Source of the DNA: Microglena sp. YARC
Lineage: Eukaryota; Chlorophyta; Chlorophyceae; Chlamydomonadales; Chlamydomonadaceae
Length of the DNA: 64,000 nt
Assembly (NCBI GenBank): GCA_022414725.1
Contig: CM039464.1
Location: forward strand, 47,257,843-47,321,842
Direction of reading: 5' to 3'
Part shown: positions 36,101-41,823 of the stretch, one piece after another
Layout: each line of letters opens with the position of its first letter
Numbering within the stretch: position 1 is the stretch's first letter
Position numbers and translations under genes: made by a program
The notes under the pieces: generated by a model
What the model was told of the DNA's origin: nothing
Database searches by the model: none
Seen by the model: only the letters and a program-made list of their open reading frames with translations

Positions 36101-37791
36101 CCACACACACTTTTGTTTCCACACACACTCAGACACTTTTGTTTCCACACACACTTTTGTTTCCACACACACTCAGACACTTTTGTTTCCACACACACTC
36201 AGACACTTTTGTTTCCACACACACTTTTGTTTCCACACACACTCAGACACTTTTGTTTCCACACACACTTTTGTTTCCACACACACTCAGACACTTTTGT
36301 TTCCACACACACTCAGACACTTTTGTTTCCACACACACTTTTGTTTCCACACACACTCAGACACTTTTGTTTCCACACACACTTTTGTTTCCACACACAC
36401 TCAGACACTTTTGTTTCCACACACACTTTTGTTTCCACACACACTTTTGTTTCCACACACACTTTTGTTTCCACACACACTCAGACACTTTTGTTTCCAC
36501 ACACACTCAGACACTTTTGTTTCCACACGCACACTCAGACACTCACTCACACTTTAGTTTTCACACTCCCACTTGCTGCATTATCCCCAACAGGGCATCT
36601 TCAAGCTCCACTACCTGATTATTGACCCCACCTCACACTCACACACTGACACACACTCTTGTTTTCACAGTTTCACACTCCCACTTGCTGCCCCATCCCC
36701 AACAGGGCGTCTCCAAGCTCCACTACCTGATTATTGACCTCACACCAGTGCACCACGTTGACTCCATGGGGCTCCACTTCCTTGAGGATATGATCTTCAC
36801 CACCAAGCGAAGGGACATCCAACTCATCCTGGCCAACCCAAGCCGAAATGTGAGTCGTGAAACACGCTTGAAACATAAACATATCATGAACGTGCATGAT
36901 TTGTGTATACATAAACATATCATGAAACACATGAATAGTCGTGAAACGCGCTTGAAACAAAATCATGTCATCAATGCGCATGATGTGTTTATATATAAAC
37001 ATATCATGAAACACATGAATAGTCGTGAAATGCGCATGAAACATAAACATATCATGAATGCGCATGATGTGTTTATACATAAACATATAATGAAACGCAT
37101 GAATAGCCGTCAAACGCGCATGTAACATAAACATATCATGGACGCGCATGAATAGGCGCGAACGCGCATGTAACATAAACATATCATCAAATTGTGTTGT
37201 TCTACTTTGAAGGTTCTACTGTTTGATGAGACATAGTGAAAAGCATTTTTTTGACATGTGCGACCGCGAACACTAAGGCGCACATGTAGGGATTCAAACC
37301 CCGCACCTTCTGCCTGATTTCAACAAACTCAACCATTGAACCGATCGTAGAAACGGGTGATACTTGGAATAGTACTTGGAATCGGGAGACGGTGAGCAGC
37401 CCAGAGTTGGCTGGAAAAACATGTAACAATCCCATCCAATCATAACTGCGTGCCACAGGTTGCCCTTGACTGGAAGAAGGTCCGCGTGCCAGACCTCGTC
37501 GGTCGCGAGAATATCTTTGTCAGCATGCACGATGCCTTCATGCATGCACAGAATCAGCTAGTGGAGGCCGGCATCAATGTATCGTCTACCACCATGGAGG
37601 TGAACCCCTTGTCAGACGCCTCACTGACTGGGTGCCAAAGCAGGCCAAATCGCCATGAAACACTCACTGACACTCTCTCAGGCGACACAATTAGCAATGA
37701 GATTGCTGGCGTGGGCCTTACTCTTGCCAGCGCTCCTGATCTCAACCGACTATCAAGACAGTCAAGACTGTCACATGGAGGTGCCTTGTAG
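1137..37791 (+). CDS. SulP/SLC26-family sulfate transporter with STAS domain (5' partial, 9 exons in window)
   Basis: Join of 1137-1284, 4218-4357, 5168-5294, 7594-7760, 10554-10729, 33546-33604, 34526-34614, 36706-36849 and 37459-37791; stop TAG at 37789. The 460 residues in the window hold SulP landmarks in order: the membrane-core segment with [14 protein letters not shown] (about residues 83-96), the family signature [19 protein letters not shown] (about 125-142), the [14 protein letters not shown] turn, AVLGRL before the cytosolic part, and a STAS domain (about 274-380) with [12 protein letters not shown] and [11 protein letters not shown]. Family members are anion transporters, in plants and algae mainly H+/sulfate cotransporters of the plasma membrane. 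The family usually has about 600-700 residues, so roughly 150-250 N-terminal residues lie upstream. All eight introns are GT-AG and phases agree at every junction. Only 1383 of 36655 bp is coding. Substrate is inferred from the family, not shown by the sequence. Confidence 0.9.
1285..1790 (+). repeat. Duplicated exon 3' end and GGTTTGTTTGGTGGG array
   Basis: The intron start is followed by a mini copy of the exon end plus donor at 1374-1400 and by a ~100-bp copy at about 1480-1590 that keeps GTGAGTGTGCTGGGGTGG after the exon part. A short array of ~22-bp units based on GGTTTGTTTGGTGGG runs from 1630 to 1745. Confidence 0.75.
1801..1870 (+). pseudogene. Partial copy of SulP exon 4218-4357
   Basis: Reads [20 protein letters not shown] in frame, close to the true exon, but lacks the GLP start with its acceptor and runs out into TTTA repeats instead of the membrane core. 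It was probably generated by tandem duplication; a second partial copy at 4066-4140 shares the same 3' flank (TTGTTTGCAAC). Confidence 0.7.
1990..3930. mobile_element. Unclassified element remnants in inverted arrangement
   Basis: The stretch 2165-2305 is matched in reverse complement by about 2965-3115 (shared words such as CCCCTACCACAAGGTC and CAGTACAACTCGA). Likewise 2390-2655 is matched in reverse by about 3680-3905. The order A-B-A'-B' is not a simple palindrome, so at least two rearranged copies of one dispersed family are present. The block is bracketed by the two partial exon copies at 1801 and 4066. Part of it (3240-3345) resembles 53265-53440. No protein domain is seen. Confidence 0.55.
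3983..4210. repeat. TTTA-rich microsatellite tracts
   Basis: TTTATTTATTTA-type tracts at about 3983-4058 and 4150-4205, each ending in the same TTTGCCCTTCCACAG acceptor. The same type of tract occurs at 1875-1925. Confidence 0.8.
4066..4140 (+). pseudogene. Broken copy of SulP exon start (in-frame stop)
   Basis: It has the same acceptor (CTTCCACAG) and GTCTACCCAGCTTCAC start as the true exon 152 bp downstream, but in the required phase the ninth codon is TAG. It then runs into TTTA repeats. If this acceptor were used it would truncate the protein. Confidence 0.75.
4218..4357 (+). CDS. SulP transporter exon (GLPSF...[12 protein letters not shown])
   Basis: Acceptor CTTCCACAG ends at 4217; donor GTTGGT starts at 4358. 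It completes Gly with two bases, then encodes 46 residues including [20 protein letters not shown] and [14 protein letters not shown], a transmembrane-core segment conserved in SulP proteins. It is the only complete copy. Similar stretches at 1801-1870, 4066-4140, 4435-4535 and 4592-4685 are truncated, carry a stop or lack a splice site. Confidence 0.88.
4358..4690 (+). pseudogene. Two decayed copies of the SulP exon 3' part
   Basis: At 4435-4530 and 4592-4685 the segment encoding [19 protein letters not shown] and IARAL recurs, each time followed by a GTCGAGGG- or GTCAAGGG-like intron start and a G/GT-rich tract. The first copy reads open but lacks the acceptor; the second is frameshifted. 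Runs of G at 4411-4423 and 4570-4590 separate them. Confidence 0.75.
4815..4945. repeat. Interstitial telomere-type CCCTAAA tracts
   Basis: Several short runs of CCCTAAA and variants occur within two ~85-bp duplicated segments (CCCCGGATGCACAGAGGG...CACCATGTAATTGT). This is the plant/green-algal telomere motif in an intron. Another short tract is at 33975-34008. Confidence 0.7.
4996..5165. repeat. (ACACAT)n microsatellite abutting an acceptor
   Basis: About 170 bp of CATACACATACA-type repeat that runs to within a few bases of the acceptor at 5167. Confidence 0.9.
5168..5294 (+). CDS. SulP transporter exon (NGYELDYN...[11 protein letters not shown])
   Basis: Acceptor CATGCAG ends at 5167 directly after an ACACAT microsatellite; donor GTATGT starts at 5295. 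Encodes [20 protein letters not shown] followed by a segment ending [15 protein letters not shown], the most recognisable SulP signature. It ends one base into Gly. Its last ~20 bases plus donor are the seed of the minisatellite at 5295-6640. Confidence 0.93.
5295..6640 (+). repeat. Minisatellite made of exon 5168-5294 donor junction
   Basis: About 16 units of roughly 70-85 bp. Each contains TCTGTAAATGA(C/T)AGCGCAG followed by GTATG(T/C)TG, the end of the upstream exon (GTAAACGACAGCGCAG) plus its donor and first intron bases. Internal TCTGTATCTG duplications vary the unit length. The best units (6150-6440) are nearly identical. Long open frames here reading [15 protein letters not shown] are repeat translations. 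Confidence 0.9.
6856..6960 (+). other. Exon-like fragment of unclear origin
   Basis: The sequence after TAG at 6858 reads [20 protein letters not shown] then [13 protein letters not shown]. Its end (GATGGCCCTGCTCTTCAC) recurs at 9642 next to a decoy of the VNKMDL exon, so it may be part of a displaced intron/exon copy. It does not fit the transporter reading frame. Confidence 0.35.
7020..7440 (+). repeat. ACACAACACC-type repeats around a partial exon copy (7210-7293)
   Basis: Simple ACAC(C/A)AC repeats flank a copy of the acceptor and first ~80 bases of exon 7594-7760 (CCCAG, then GCGCCAAGACCCCTCTCTC). In the exon frame the copy reads [28 protein letters not shown] before it diverges and lacks a donor, so it is a decoy. 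Confidence 0.8.
7594..7760 (+). CDS. SulP transporter exon (GAKTPLSQ...EQAIYLWK)
   Basis: Acceptor CAACCCAG ends at 7593; donor GTGAGT starts at 7761. Two bases complete Gly, then 55 residues: [20 protein letters not shown], a hydrophobic stretch with [16 protein letters not shown], and [11 protein letters not shown]. This is the transmembrane pair that follows the SAVN signature in SulP transporters. Ends in phase 0. Confidence 0.92.
7761..8125 (+). repeat. Minisatellite of exon 7594-7760 donor junction
   Basis: Seven to eight units of about 50 bp. Each has AATTTGAACAGGCCATCTA, then CCTATGGAAG and GTGAG(T/A)GTATG. The exon itself ends TTTGAACAGGCCATCTACTT ATGGAAG before GTGAGTGTAT, so the unit is the last ~30 exon bases plus donor. 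Each unit re-creates both an acceptor-like ACAG and a GTGAGT donor. Confidence 0.92.
8215..9010 (+). repeat. CCCAACCTCAA array
   Basis: About 800 bp of tandem 22-26-bp units on the theme CAATCCCAACCTCAACCCCA. A higher-order duplication is visible, since 8685-8800 is repeated almost unchanged at 8885-9005. Confidence 0.85.
9045..9290 (+). repeat. AAACAAATCGTTTGACAAAAC repeats
   Basis: Five to six degenerate units of about 40 bp containing TTTGACAAAACTCAAACA. No link to an exon seen. Confidence 0.7.
9297..9690 (+). pseudogene. Two decoy copies of the start of exon 10554-10729
   Basis: At about 9299-9375 and 9579-9665 the segment corresponding to [18 protein letters not shown] recurs (GGTGAACAAGATGGACTTGG in the second). 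Both lose the frame within about 60 bases and continue into the same GATGGCCCTGC..AGCCCCTCC flank. The second keeps an acceptor-like ACACAG. Confidence 0.8.
9410..10553 (+). repeat. (CCAACACAA)n array ending at an acceptor
   Basis: More than 1 kb of CCAACACAAACCAACCCAAC-type repeat, interrupted by the exon decoy near 9585, that runs directly into the acceptor ACAG at 10553. Long open frames of both strands here are repeat translations. Confidence 0.9.
10554..10729 (+). CDS. SulP transporter exon (VNKMDL...[13 protein letters not shown])
   Basis: Acceptor CAACACAG ends at 10553 right after a CCAACACAA-type array; donor GTGCGT starts at 10730. Encodes [20 protein letters not shown], a last transmembrane segment [20 protein letters not shown], and [18 protein letters not shown] plus two bases of Arg. 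In plant SulP proteins this leads into the cytosolic linker. The 3' third of the exon with its donor is the ancestor of the 21.7 kb satellite that follows. Confidence 0.93.
12580..26650. other. Low-quality assembly stretch within the satellite
   Basis: Copies here differ from the consensus mostly by single-base insertions and deletions (extra G or T, dropped repeats), while copies at 27.3-29.2 kb are almost perfect. The pattern and the N gap inside it suggest uncorrected long-read consensus. Sequence differences here should not be read as biology. Confidence 0.6.
20968..21967. other. Assembly gap of exactly 1000 N
   Basis: One thousand N, a placeholder for a gap of unknown true size inside the satellite. 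Open frames that run across it are artefacts. Confidence 0.98.
29404..29835 (+). mobile_element. Retroposon unit with CAATTT tail, co-amplified in the satellite (best copy)
   Basis: A block of about 430 bp starts GGTGGCCGGCCTAAGACTAG, passes through CTGACTGAAATGACTCTCAG, and in better copies (for example 26880-27300) ends TGTAACAATTTCAATTTCAA TTT. On both sides the satellite word TTACTTGAATCTA is present, as expected for a target-site duplication. Other copies are at about 14675-15055, 15726-16206, 19170-19645, 21990-22465, 23105-23585, 26880-27300 and 30215-30490. A diverged reverse copy lies outside the satellite at 39695-39830. Confidence 0.75.
31744..31800 (+). other. Ectopic copy of a gene-2 splice junction inside the gene-1 satellite
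   Basis: Thirty-two bases from 31744 are identical to 48208-48239, which spans the end of exon 48072-48213, its donor GTATATGAGC and the start of the following intron. A similar GTGTGGGTGT tract follows in both places. The flanks at 31740 are satellite. Confidence 0.85.
32479..32680. mobile_element. hAT-like MITE (202 bp) in the satellite edge
   Basis: Terminal inverted repeats begin TACAGTTTTTATTTTCAGCT at the left and, reading the other strand, CACTGTTTTTCTTTTCAGCT at the right. The flanks TGTGTTGT (32471-32478) and CGTGTTGT (32681-32688) match at 7 of 8 bases. An 8-bp target duplication with CACTG-like ends is typical of hAT elements. Internal words (CAGCTTCTAGGCAGCT) recur near 38595 and 45778. 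Confidence 0.75.
32690..33120. other. Satellite remnant then dispersed-family copy; no gene seen
   Basis: 32690-32830 is a diverged satellite edge (GAAGCCGGTC..ACAGCTGCGGTGGGCTTGG also at 31855). 32850-32990 is a reverse copy of the dispersed CCAGGGGTAGCC family. 33000-33340 holds two ~170-bp tandem segments (AGACTTA..CACCGTTAGCAAA) split by poly-C/CA runs. Confidence 0.6.
33120..33300. repeat. Poly-C and CA tracts
   Basis: C runs at 33115-33134 and about 33260-33287, each followed by (CA)n, lie within two tandem copies of a segment containing CAAATAAATCACACATCTCA. Confidence 0.8.
33546..33604 (+). CDS. SulP transporter 59-nt exon ([19 protein letters not shown])
   Basis: This small exon lies 22.8 kb downstream of the previous one. 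Acceptor CTGCAG ends at 33545; donor GTGCGT starts at 33605. It takes one base to finish Arg, encodes 19 residues and leaves one base for Asp, so it alone repairs the phase mismatch between exons 10554-10729 and 34526-34614. QYPDA..VPGIL..RID is the conserved SulP segment just before the STAS domain. Confidence 0.92.
33605..33925 (+). repeat. Repeats of the 59-nt exon donor junction
   Basis: The exon ends CTTCCGTATTG before GTGCGTTATTGGCCTAGAG. The word CCGTATTGGTGCGT or CCATATTGGTGCGT recurs at about 33636, 33728, 33766 and 33887, with GAGTTGCCATGTATTGCC between. At least five donor-bearing copies of ~40-45 bp or their multiples follow the true donor. Confidence 0.88.
34030..34495 (+). repeat. 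TTTCTGTCTTTAGCTGGGTG repeats and CCCCAACCCCTCCCA tract
   Basis: Five units of ~38 bp (TTTCTGTCTTTAGCTGGGTG and variants) at 34075-34215, then a 240-bp pyrimidine-rich tract of CCCCAATCCCTCTCC units up to the 34526 exon's leader. Confidence 0.8.
34526..34614 (+). CDS. SulP transporter exon, start of STAS domain
   Basis: Acceptor CACGCAG ends at 34525; donor GTATGG starts at 34615. Encodes (D)[19 protein letters not shown] and [17 protein letters not shown] is the STAS-domain opening in SulP proteins. Ends in phase 0. The intron begins immediately with a GTAT/GGAT microsatellite that may have grown from the donor itself. Confidence 0.93.
34615..34840 (+). repeat. GTAT/GGAT microsatellite beginning at the donor
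   Basis: Donor GTATGGATGGATG leads directly into (GTAT)n, (GGAT)n and (GCAT)n. It may have grown from the donor sequence itself. Confidence 0.85.
34838..34975 (+). mobile_element. Dispersed short element family A (about 140 bp, full copy)
   Basis: It runs from CAGTCCAGGGGTAGGCCACA to GGGGCCCTGAGTTCGTGCTA. Other copies or parts in the window are at 8135-8215, 35057-35125, 38870-39005, 51680-51765, 51828-51945 and 61855-61915 (same strand) and 32850-32990, 46848-46938 and 53805-54095 (reverse). Most lie in introns. The middle has TTGCCCAACC and GGAAGGGCT. No coding potential; class unknown (SINE or introner-like). Confidence 0.75.
35127..35340 (+). mobile_element. Dispersed short element family B (about 210 bp)
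   Basis: Starts TTCTATGCAGCGTCGCCAGC and ends GGGGGCTCCGCCAAAAA. Further copies are at about 56500-56695, 57255-57468 and 58707-58915 (+) and 45400-45600 (reverse). All share GGTGGCAACGGAAG, TTAGTTA, CAAATGGGTA and GGGCTCC. The start contains the near-palindrome GCGTCGCCAGCGACGC. Class unknown. Confidence 0.75.
35590..35725 (-). mobile_element. Possible tRNA-related SINE head
   Basis: On the reverse strand, TGGCTGTATGGTTTA resembles an A box and GGTTCGAGCCC a B box about 45 nt later. No folded tRNA or poly-A tail is evident, so this is a weak call. Confidence 0.35.
35885..36545 (+). repeat. TTTTGTTTCCACACACAC array
   Basis: About 28 units of TTTTGTTTCCACACACAC, either 18 bp or 26 bp when TCAGACAC is included. 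It lies upstream of the STAS exon. The word TTGTTTTCACA recurs next to the true acceptor region at 36657, so the array may be built from the acceptor-side intron sequence. Confidence 0.9.
36560..36660 (+). pseudogene. Truncated copy of the start of exon 36706-36849
   Basis: The segment CTCCCACTTGCTGC..CCCCAACAGGGC.TCT.CAAGCTCCACTACCTGATTATTGACC is present here and again at the true exon. This copy stops after GACCCCACC and lacks the rest of the exon and a donor. Confidence 0.85.
36706..36849 (+). CDS. SulP transporter exon, STAS core
   Basis: Acceptor CCCAACAG ends at 36705; donor GTGAGT starts at 36850. Forty-eight codons in phase 0 encode [31 protein letters not shown] and [14 protein letters not shown]. 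The [14 protein letters not shown] strand-loop-helix is the diagnostic STAS motif. A truncated copy of the acceptor and exon start lies upstream at about 36580-36630. Confidence 0.95.
36850..37195 (+). repeat. AAACATAAACATATCATGAA repeats including donor-side sequence
   Basis: Units of about 70-75 bp contain AGTCGTGAAA(C/T)(A/G)CGC, seen first in the donor itself (GTGAGTCGTGAAACACGC), then AAACATAAACATATCATGAA. Five copies run from the donor outward with a gradient of divergence. Confidence 0.8.
37261..37356 (-). mobile_element. tRNA-derived SINE, truncated
   Basis: The reverse strand begins CCCGTTTCTACGATCGGTTC, passes a B box-like GGGTTTGAATCCC and ends in GTGCGCC-like sequence. The 3' tail seen in other copies is missing. 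Confidence 0.7.
37459..37791 (+). CDS. SulP transporter terminal exon
   Basis: Acceptor TGCCACAG ends at 37458. Encodes [20 protein letters not shown] and [19 protein letters not shown], the last STAS helices, then a polar Ser/Thr-rich tail of about 60 residues to TAG at 37789. The tail's closing segment ([17 protein letters not shown] region) is the source of tandem copies in the 3' flank. Confidence 0.9.
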   Translation, partial: VALDWKKVRVPDLVGRENIFVSMHDAFMHAQNQLVEAGINVSSTTMEVNPLSDASLTGCQSRPNRHETLTDTLSGDTISNEIAGVGLTLASAPDLNRLSRQSRLSHGGAL

Positions 37792-37799
37792 GGAGTGAG

Positions 37800-38335
37800 A
37801 GGCAGTCACTTTGGGCCTTACCCTGGCCAGCGTTCCTGACCCCTACAGGCTCTCAAAGCAGTCAAATCTATATCATGTAGGACATGAGAGGCAGTCACTT
37901 TGGGCCGTACCCTGGCCCGCGTTCCTAATCCCTGTAGGCTCTCAAGGCAGTCAACCTGTCAAACACAGGAGCCATGTAGGACATGAGAGGCAGTCACTTT
38001 GGGCCTTACCCTGGCCAGCATTCCTGTTCCCTTCAGGCTCTCAAAGCAGTCAAATCTATGAAACGCAGGAGCGTGGGATGCAGTCACTTGGGGCCTAACC
38101 CTGGCCTGCGCTCCTGACCCCTTCAGGCTTTCAACGTGTCATAACCATAAATTCTACACGTCAGCACAGGGGGCAGCCGCTTTGAGTCGCGCCTTTTGAT
38201 TTCTTCAGGCATTCAAGCCAGTCAAACCTATAAAACATAGGAGCCGTGTAGAGCGTGGGAGGCAGTCACTTTGGGCCTTACCCTGGCCAGCGCTCCTGAC
38301 CCATGCAGGCTTTCAACGTGTCATACCCATAAATT
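37800..38335 (+). repeat. Tandem copies of the terminal coding exon's 3' end
   Basis: Five to six units of about 80-100 bp carry GGGCCTTACCCTGGCCAGCG, then TCCTGACCCCTACAGGCTCT and CAAAGCAGTCAA. The coding exon itself reads GGGCCTTACTCTTGCCAGCG..CTATCAAGACAGTCAAGACTG before the stop, so the array continues the exon into the 3' flank. The first true stop precedes it. Confidence 0.85.
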
Positions 38336-38402
38336 CTCGTAGCTGAAAAGAAAGGCTATGGCGACTCTCGGGAATCTACGCAAAGGCAGTACTAATATGA
38401 AG

Positions 38403-38565
38403 CAGGGTACTACTTCTTGCCAAATTGGCCATCGCTTTTTAGTGCAGAAAGCGCAAAAACTGCGCGCTGCGCCCTCAGGGGGTTGAAAAAACTGTGCGAA
38501 ACGCGCAGAGGGGCTCAAAAAGGCAGCGCAACACCGCGCTGCCGCGCGCGCTTAGTAGTACCCTG
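38403..38565. mobile_element. hAT-like MITE, 163 bp, perfect 8-bp target duplication
   Basis: The 11-bp terminal inverted repeats CAGGGTACTAC (38403-38413) and GTAGTACCCTG (38555-38565) match perfectly. They are flanked by ATATGAAG at 38395-38402 and 38566-38573. The interior is GC-rich with GCGC-containing words and no coding capacity. It lies in the 3' flank of gene 1. Confidence 0.9.
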
Positions 38566-38869
38566 ATATGAAGTCCACAGTTTCTTTTGGGCTGCGCGTA
38601 GCAGCTTCTTGGCAGCTCCTTCCACCCACCCTTGGGCCACACCTGAAGCTAGCTAGTGCGTCCCAAAGCTTACCTAGCAGGCATTCCAATGCAGCTGCAA
38701 GCGTTGGGCTTGGCACAGTGGCTGGCTATTGGAGCTGGATGGCAGCTGCGGGTAGCCCAAAAATGAAACAGTGCTTGCGACAGCCTCTCAATGATAGTAC
38801 CGGTATACAATGGAGTCCGCAATCAGGTTGCGAGGCTGATAGGTTAATAGGATCATGCTAGTAATAGTC

Positions 38870-39115
38870 AGGATAATAGATTCATAGGATCAGGTTAATA
38901 GGCTAAAAGGATCTGGCCAACCAGGCAAGGCTATTAGGGACTTGCTCAAAAGCATTAATGAATTGAACCCCCAAACAATCGTTTTATCGACAGGGGCACG
39001 ACCTCAGGGCACCATGTCTCAAACACCCCTTGGGAGCCCACATCTGTAAAGTGTGGGTTGGTGACAGCTCCCAATCATCCCAAACAAAGCCCCCCCCCCC
39101 CCCCCCCCCCCCCCC
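38870..39115. repeat. Family A fragment and poly-C tract
   Basis: AATAGGCTAAAAGGATCTGG..CAATCGTTTTATCGACAGGG is family A, then GGGCACGACC and a C run at about 39091-39115. This is intergenic space between genes 1 and 2; no gene seen from 39116 to 40250. Confidence 0.65.
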
Positions 39116-39689
39116 TGTGCGATACCCACAGGAATACAGGAGCATACTGCATGCATGGTTGGTTTTCCCCTCTGCCATTGATAGGTGACTGGTTATGTCT
39201 ACCCCGTGTCTATTATGTTCGCTGTGATTCAGCCATATGCCTTGGTGTATTAGCTTTATATTATTTATCTTTCATCTCCTTGTTCTGAAGTATGCTGTCT
39301 CTATATCTGAGCTGCCTAAGCTTGGGTTCTAAGTAATTTCCCAGTCTTATCTTTCCAGGTGACAGTCCTTGGTCTGAGGATCCTGTCTATAGTGGTCGGG
39401 GCCACTAATATTTTATACCCGAGATTGTGTCCAGTAGTCTAGACCGGTCTGATGTGACACATGGTACTCCAGGGAGGAGTGCTGTGACAGCTGTGGTTTT
39501 GGTCCCATGTGGCTTAACGCACGCGGATGTCATAAAGCCATTCAGCTACTAAGCTACCGTATACTATTTCAAGAGCCGATAGTGCTGAGGTATCATCTTC
39601 TATGCGCTCCATTTTCTTGTAATTATATCACCTTCCCTTCATGCTCCAATATTTATCAACACCTTCGATGATCAAGGAAGGGTGTGAGG

Positions 39690-39840
39690 GATAAGGAAGG
39701 TAACTACGGCAAATTGAAATTGAAATTGAAATTGTTACATCCGAGTAATGTGCCACTCCCAGGACGTGAAGTTAAGGACTCCACTGCATAAGCCGGAGCT
39801 AGCAGTAGTCACCATAAAAGAGTCTCCTTGTCAGGGAGTC
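39690..39840 (-). mobile_element. Dispersed copy of the CAATTT-tailed retroposon (3' part, reverse)
   Basis: AAATTGAAATTGAAATTGTT at 39714 is the reverse complement of the tail, followed by recognisable reverse-complement matches to the block's last ~110 bp (ACATCC, GACGTGA.GTTAAGGAC, GTAGTCACCAT). This shows the block is a mobile family and not a satellite invention. A short tail-only trace is at 56197-56225. Confidence 0.6.
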
Positions 39841-40249
39841 TGAATAAGCCCCAGCAAGGCAAACACATAATTGCTGAATGCTAATTACGGTGTGTGGAAG
39901 GAAGGATCTGAACCTGATTTCCTAGACAAAAAAAAGGATTCCTCCACATTATTATCTGATGTGCAAGTAAACAAGTGAATCGCCGACTGTTACACACAAA
40001 GTGAAAGTGATAACTGTGTCCAAAATATAACGGTATTAGCATTCAAGTTAAGCCCACGATGTACCTTGTGTTTGACCAAGCTGTTACCGCGAACAATTCA
40101 TATACAGTTGGTTGCGCCTCATGCAGCAAAGCTGGGGGTCTTCCTGAAATACCCTGGTCAGGATTACCTCACTTGCAACCGTCACAGCCACCATATATGG
40201 CTCACACCGCCATCCCGTGACAGCAAGGGTGGTACGCTGAAAAATCGAA

Positions 40250-40631
40250 ATTTAACCAAGGAAGGAGGGAGAGCGTCTGAGTGGAGTGCAAGTGCAACCT
40301 CACCAAGCAGAGCGATTCCTTCACGGACAGCAAAAGGGCTGGGAGGGCTGCCGAGGATCCGGGGTGGGGCCGGGTGGGGCGGGGGGGTGGGGCCCCGGGG
40401 GACCCCTGAAGGAATCTCCCCAACCGTTTCCCAACTTCTGTTCAGCTAATACAACAGCTGGGGCAGCAGAACTGCTTTATTTCCACATACCTTGAATCCG
40501 CGCTATATCCTGTCAGCGCGGCCGTCGTACAACCCCCATTTGCAATCCCTCGCCCCTCGCCCCCATCCGCACTGAGCGAACCTGCTGCGATGCACACCCA
40601 ACCCGCTCGATTGACGCGCGGGCATGGCAGC
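40250..40631 (+). promoter_or_regulatory. GC-rich putative promoter/5' UTR of the metallophosphoesterase gene
   Basis: This stretch is clearly richer in GC and CpG than its surroundings and sits directly before the predicted first ATG. It includes a GCGCTATATCC string near 40500. No promoter element can be proved; the call rests on position and composition. Confidence 0.3.
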
Positions 40632-40747
40632 ATGTCGCGTGCAGCGCCGAAGCAAGGGCTGGTCAGGCGTGCACCAGGATCATCAGAGGTGTGCCGCAAC
40701 CGCGCTGCTGCAAACGGTAACAATACGCTCACAGGCTTCTCTGACCC
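40632..40747 (+). CDS. Metallophosphoesterase first exon (predicted start)
   Basis: ATG at 40632 opens [20 protein letters not shown] and continues [18 protein letters not shown], leaving two bases (CC) before donor GTAAGT at 40748. The next exon needs exactly two bases from upstream, giving Pro then SLDQFSLSV. An upstream ATG at 40624 is in another frame. The exon lies in GC-rich sequence unlike the surrounding introns. The start is inferred from phase, donor and transit-peptide-like composition, not from a conserved motif. Confidence 0.62.
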
Positions 40748-41763
40748 GTAAGTTAGCATGGATGATACTTCATGGCAGATTCAATCTCTCAAGGTGGAAG
40801 TCTGCAAGGTGCTTGTGTGGGATCTAACGAGACCCACCACGAGCCACTAGGTGGCGAGGACCAGTCACTACCGACTAGTATCAAGGAGGTCTGCATGCTG
40901 CATGCTGCACATGTCCATGGTGACCCTAGCCTGCAAGACACTATGCTGCACCATACGATGTTATCGCAGAGCAAGTGCTCGTCTGCATGCTGCAAAGCCA
41001 TTGGGATACTATGCTGCACCATGTGAGGATATCGAAGAGCAAGTGCACGTCTGCATGCTACATATCCATTGGGCGTAACTGCCTTAAGCCTAAAAAACAA
41101 TATGCTGCTCCAGAGTAATCCAGCCGGAGGTACAGACCTGCAAGCTGCATGATACGCATGTTCATGGTGCATGGAACCCAGGCATCCCTGTGACCGTGTG
41201 CTGCACCATTTATAGTTGCTCCGCAGGATATGCAAGCCAGCATGCTGCATGATTTGCATATCAATTGGGCCCACACATGGAGCACACATTGCTGCATGAT
41301 TTGCATATCCATTGGGCCCACACATGGAGCACACATTGCTGCATGATTTGCATATCCATTGGGCCCACACATGGAGCACACATTGCTGCATGATTTGCAT
41401 ATCCATTGGGCCCACACATGAAGCACACATTGCTGCATGATTTGCATATCCATTGGGCCCACACATGGAGCACACATTGCTGCATGATTTGCATATCCAT
41501 TGGGCCCACACATGGAGCACACGATGCTGCACCAAGGGATGATGTCGAGGAGGAGGTGCACGTCTGCATGATGCATGATGCGCATATCCATGGTACATGG
41601 GACCCAGGCATCCATGTGCTGTACCATGTATAGTTCTGCAGGATGTGCAAGCCTGCACGATGCACGATGCGCATATCCATGGTACATCGAACCCAGGCAT
41701 CCATGTGCTGCACCATGCAAAGTAATCCAGCAGGAGGTACAAGTCTGCATGATAAGCTTAGTC

Positions 41764-41823
<60 letters not shown>

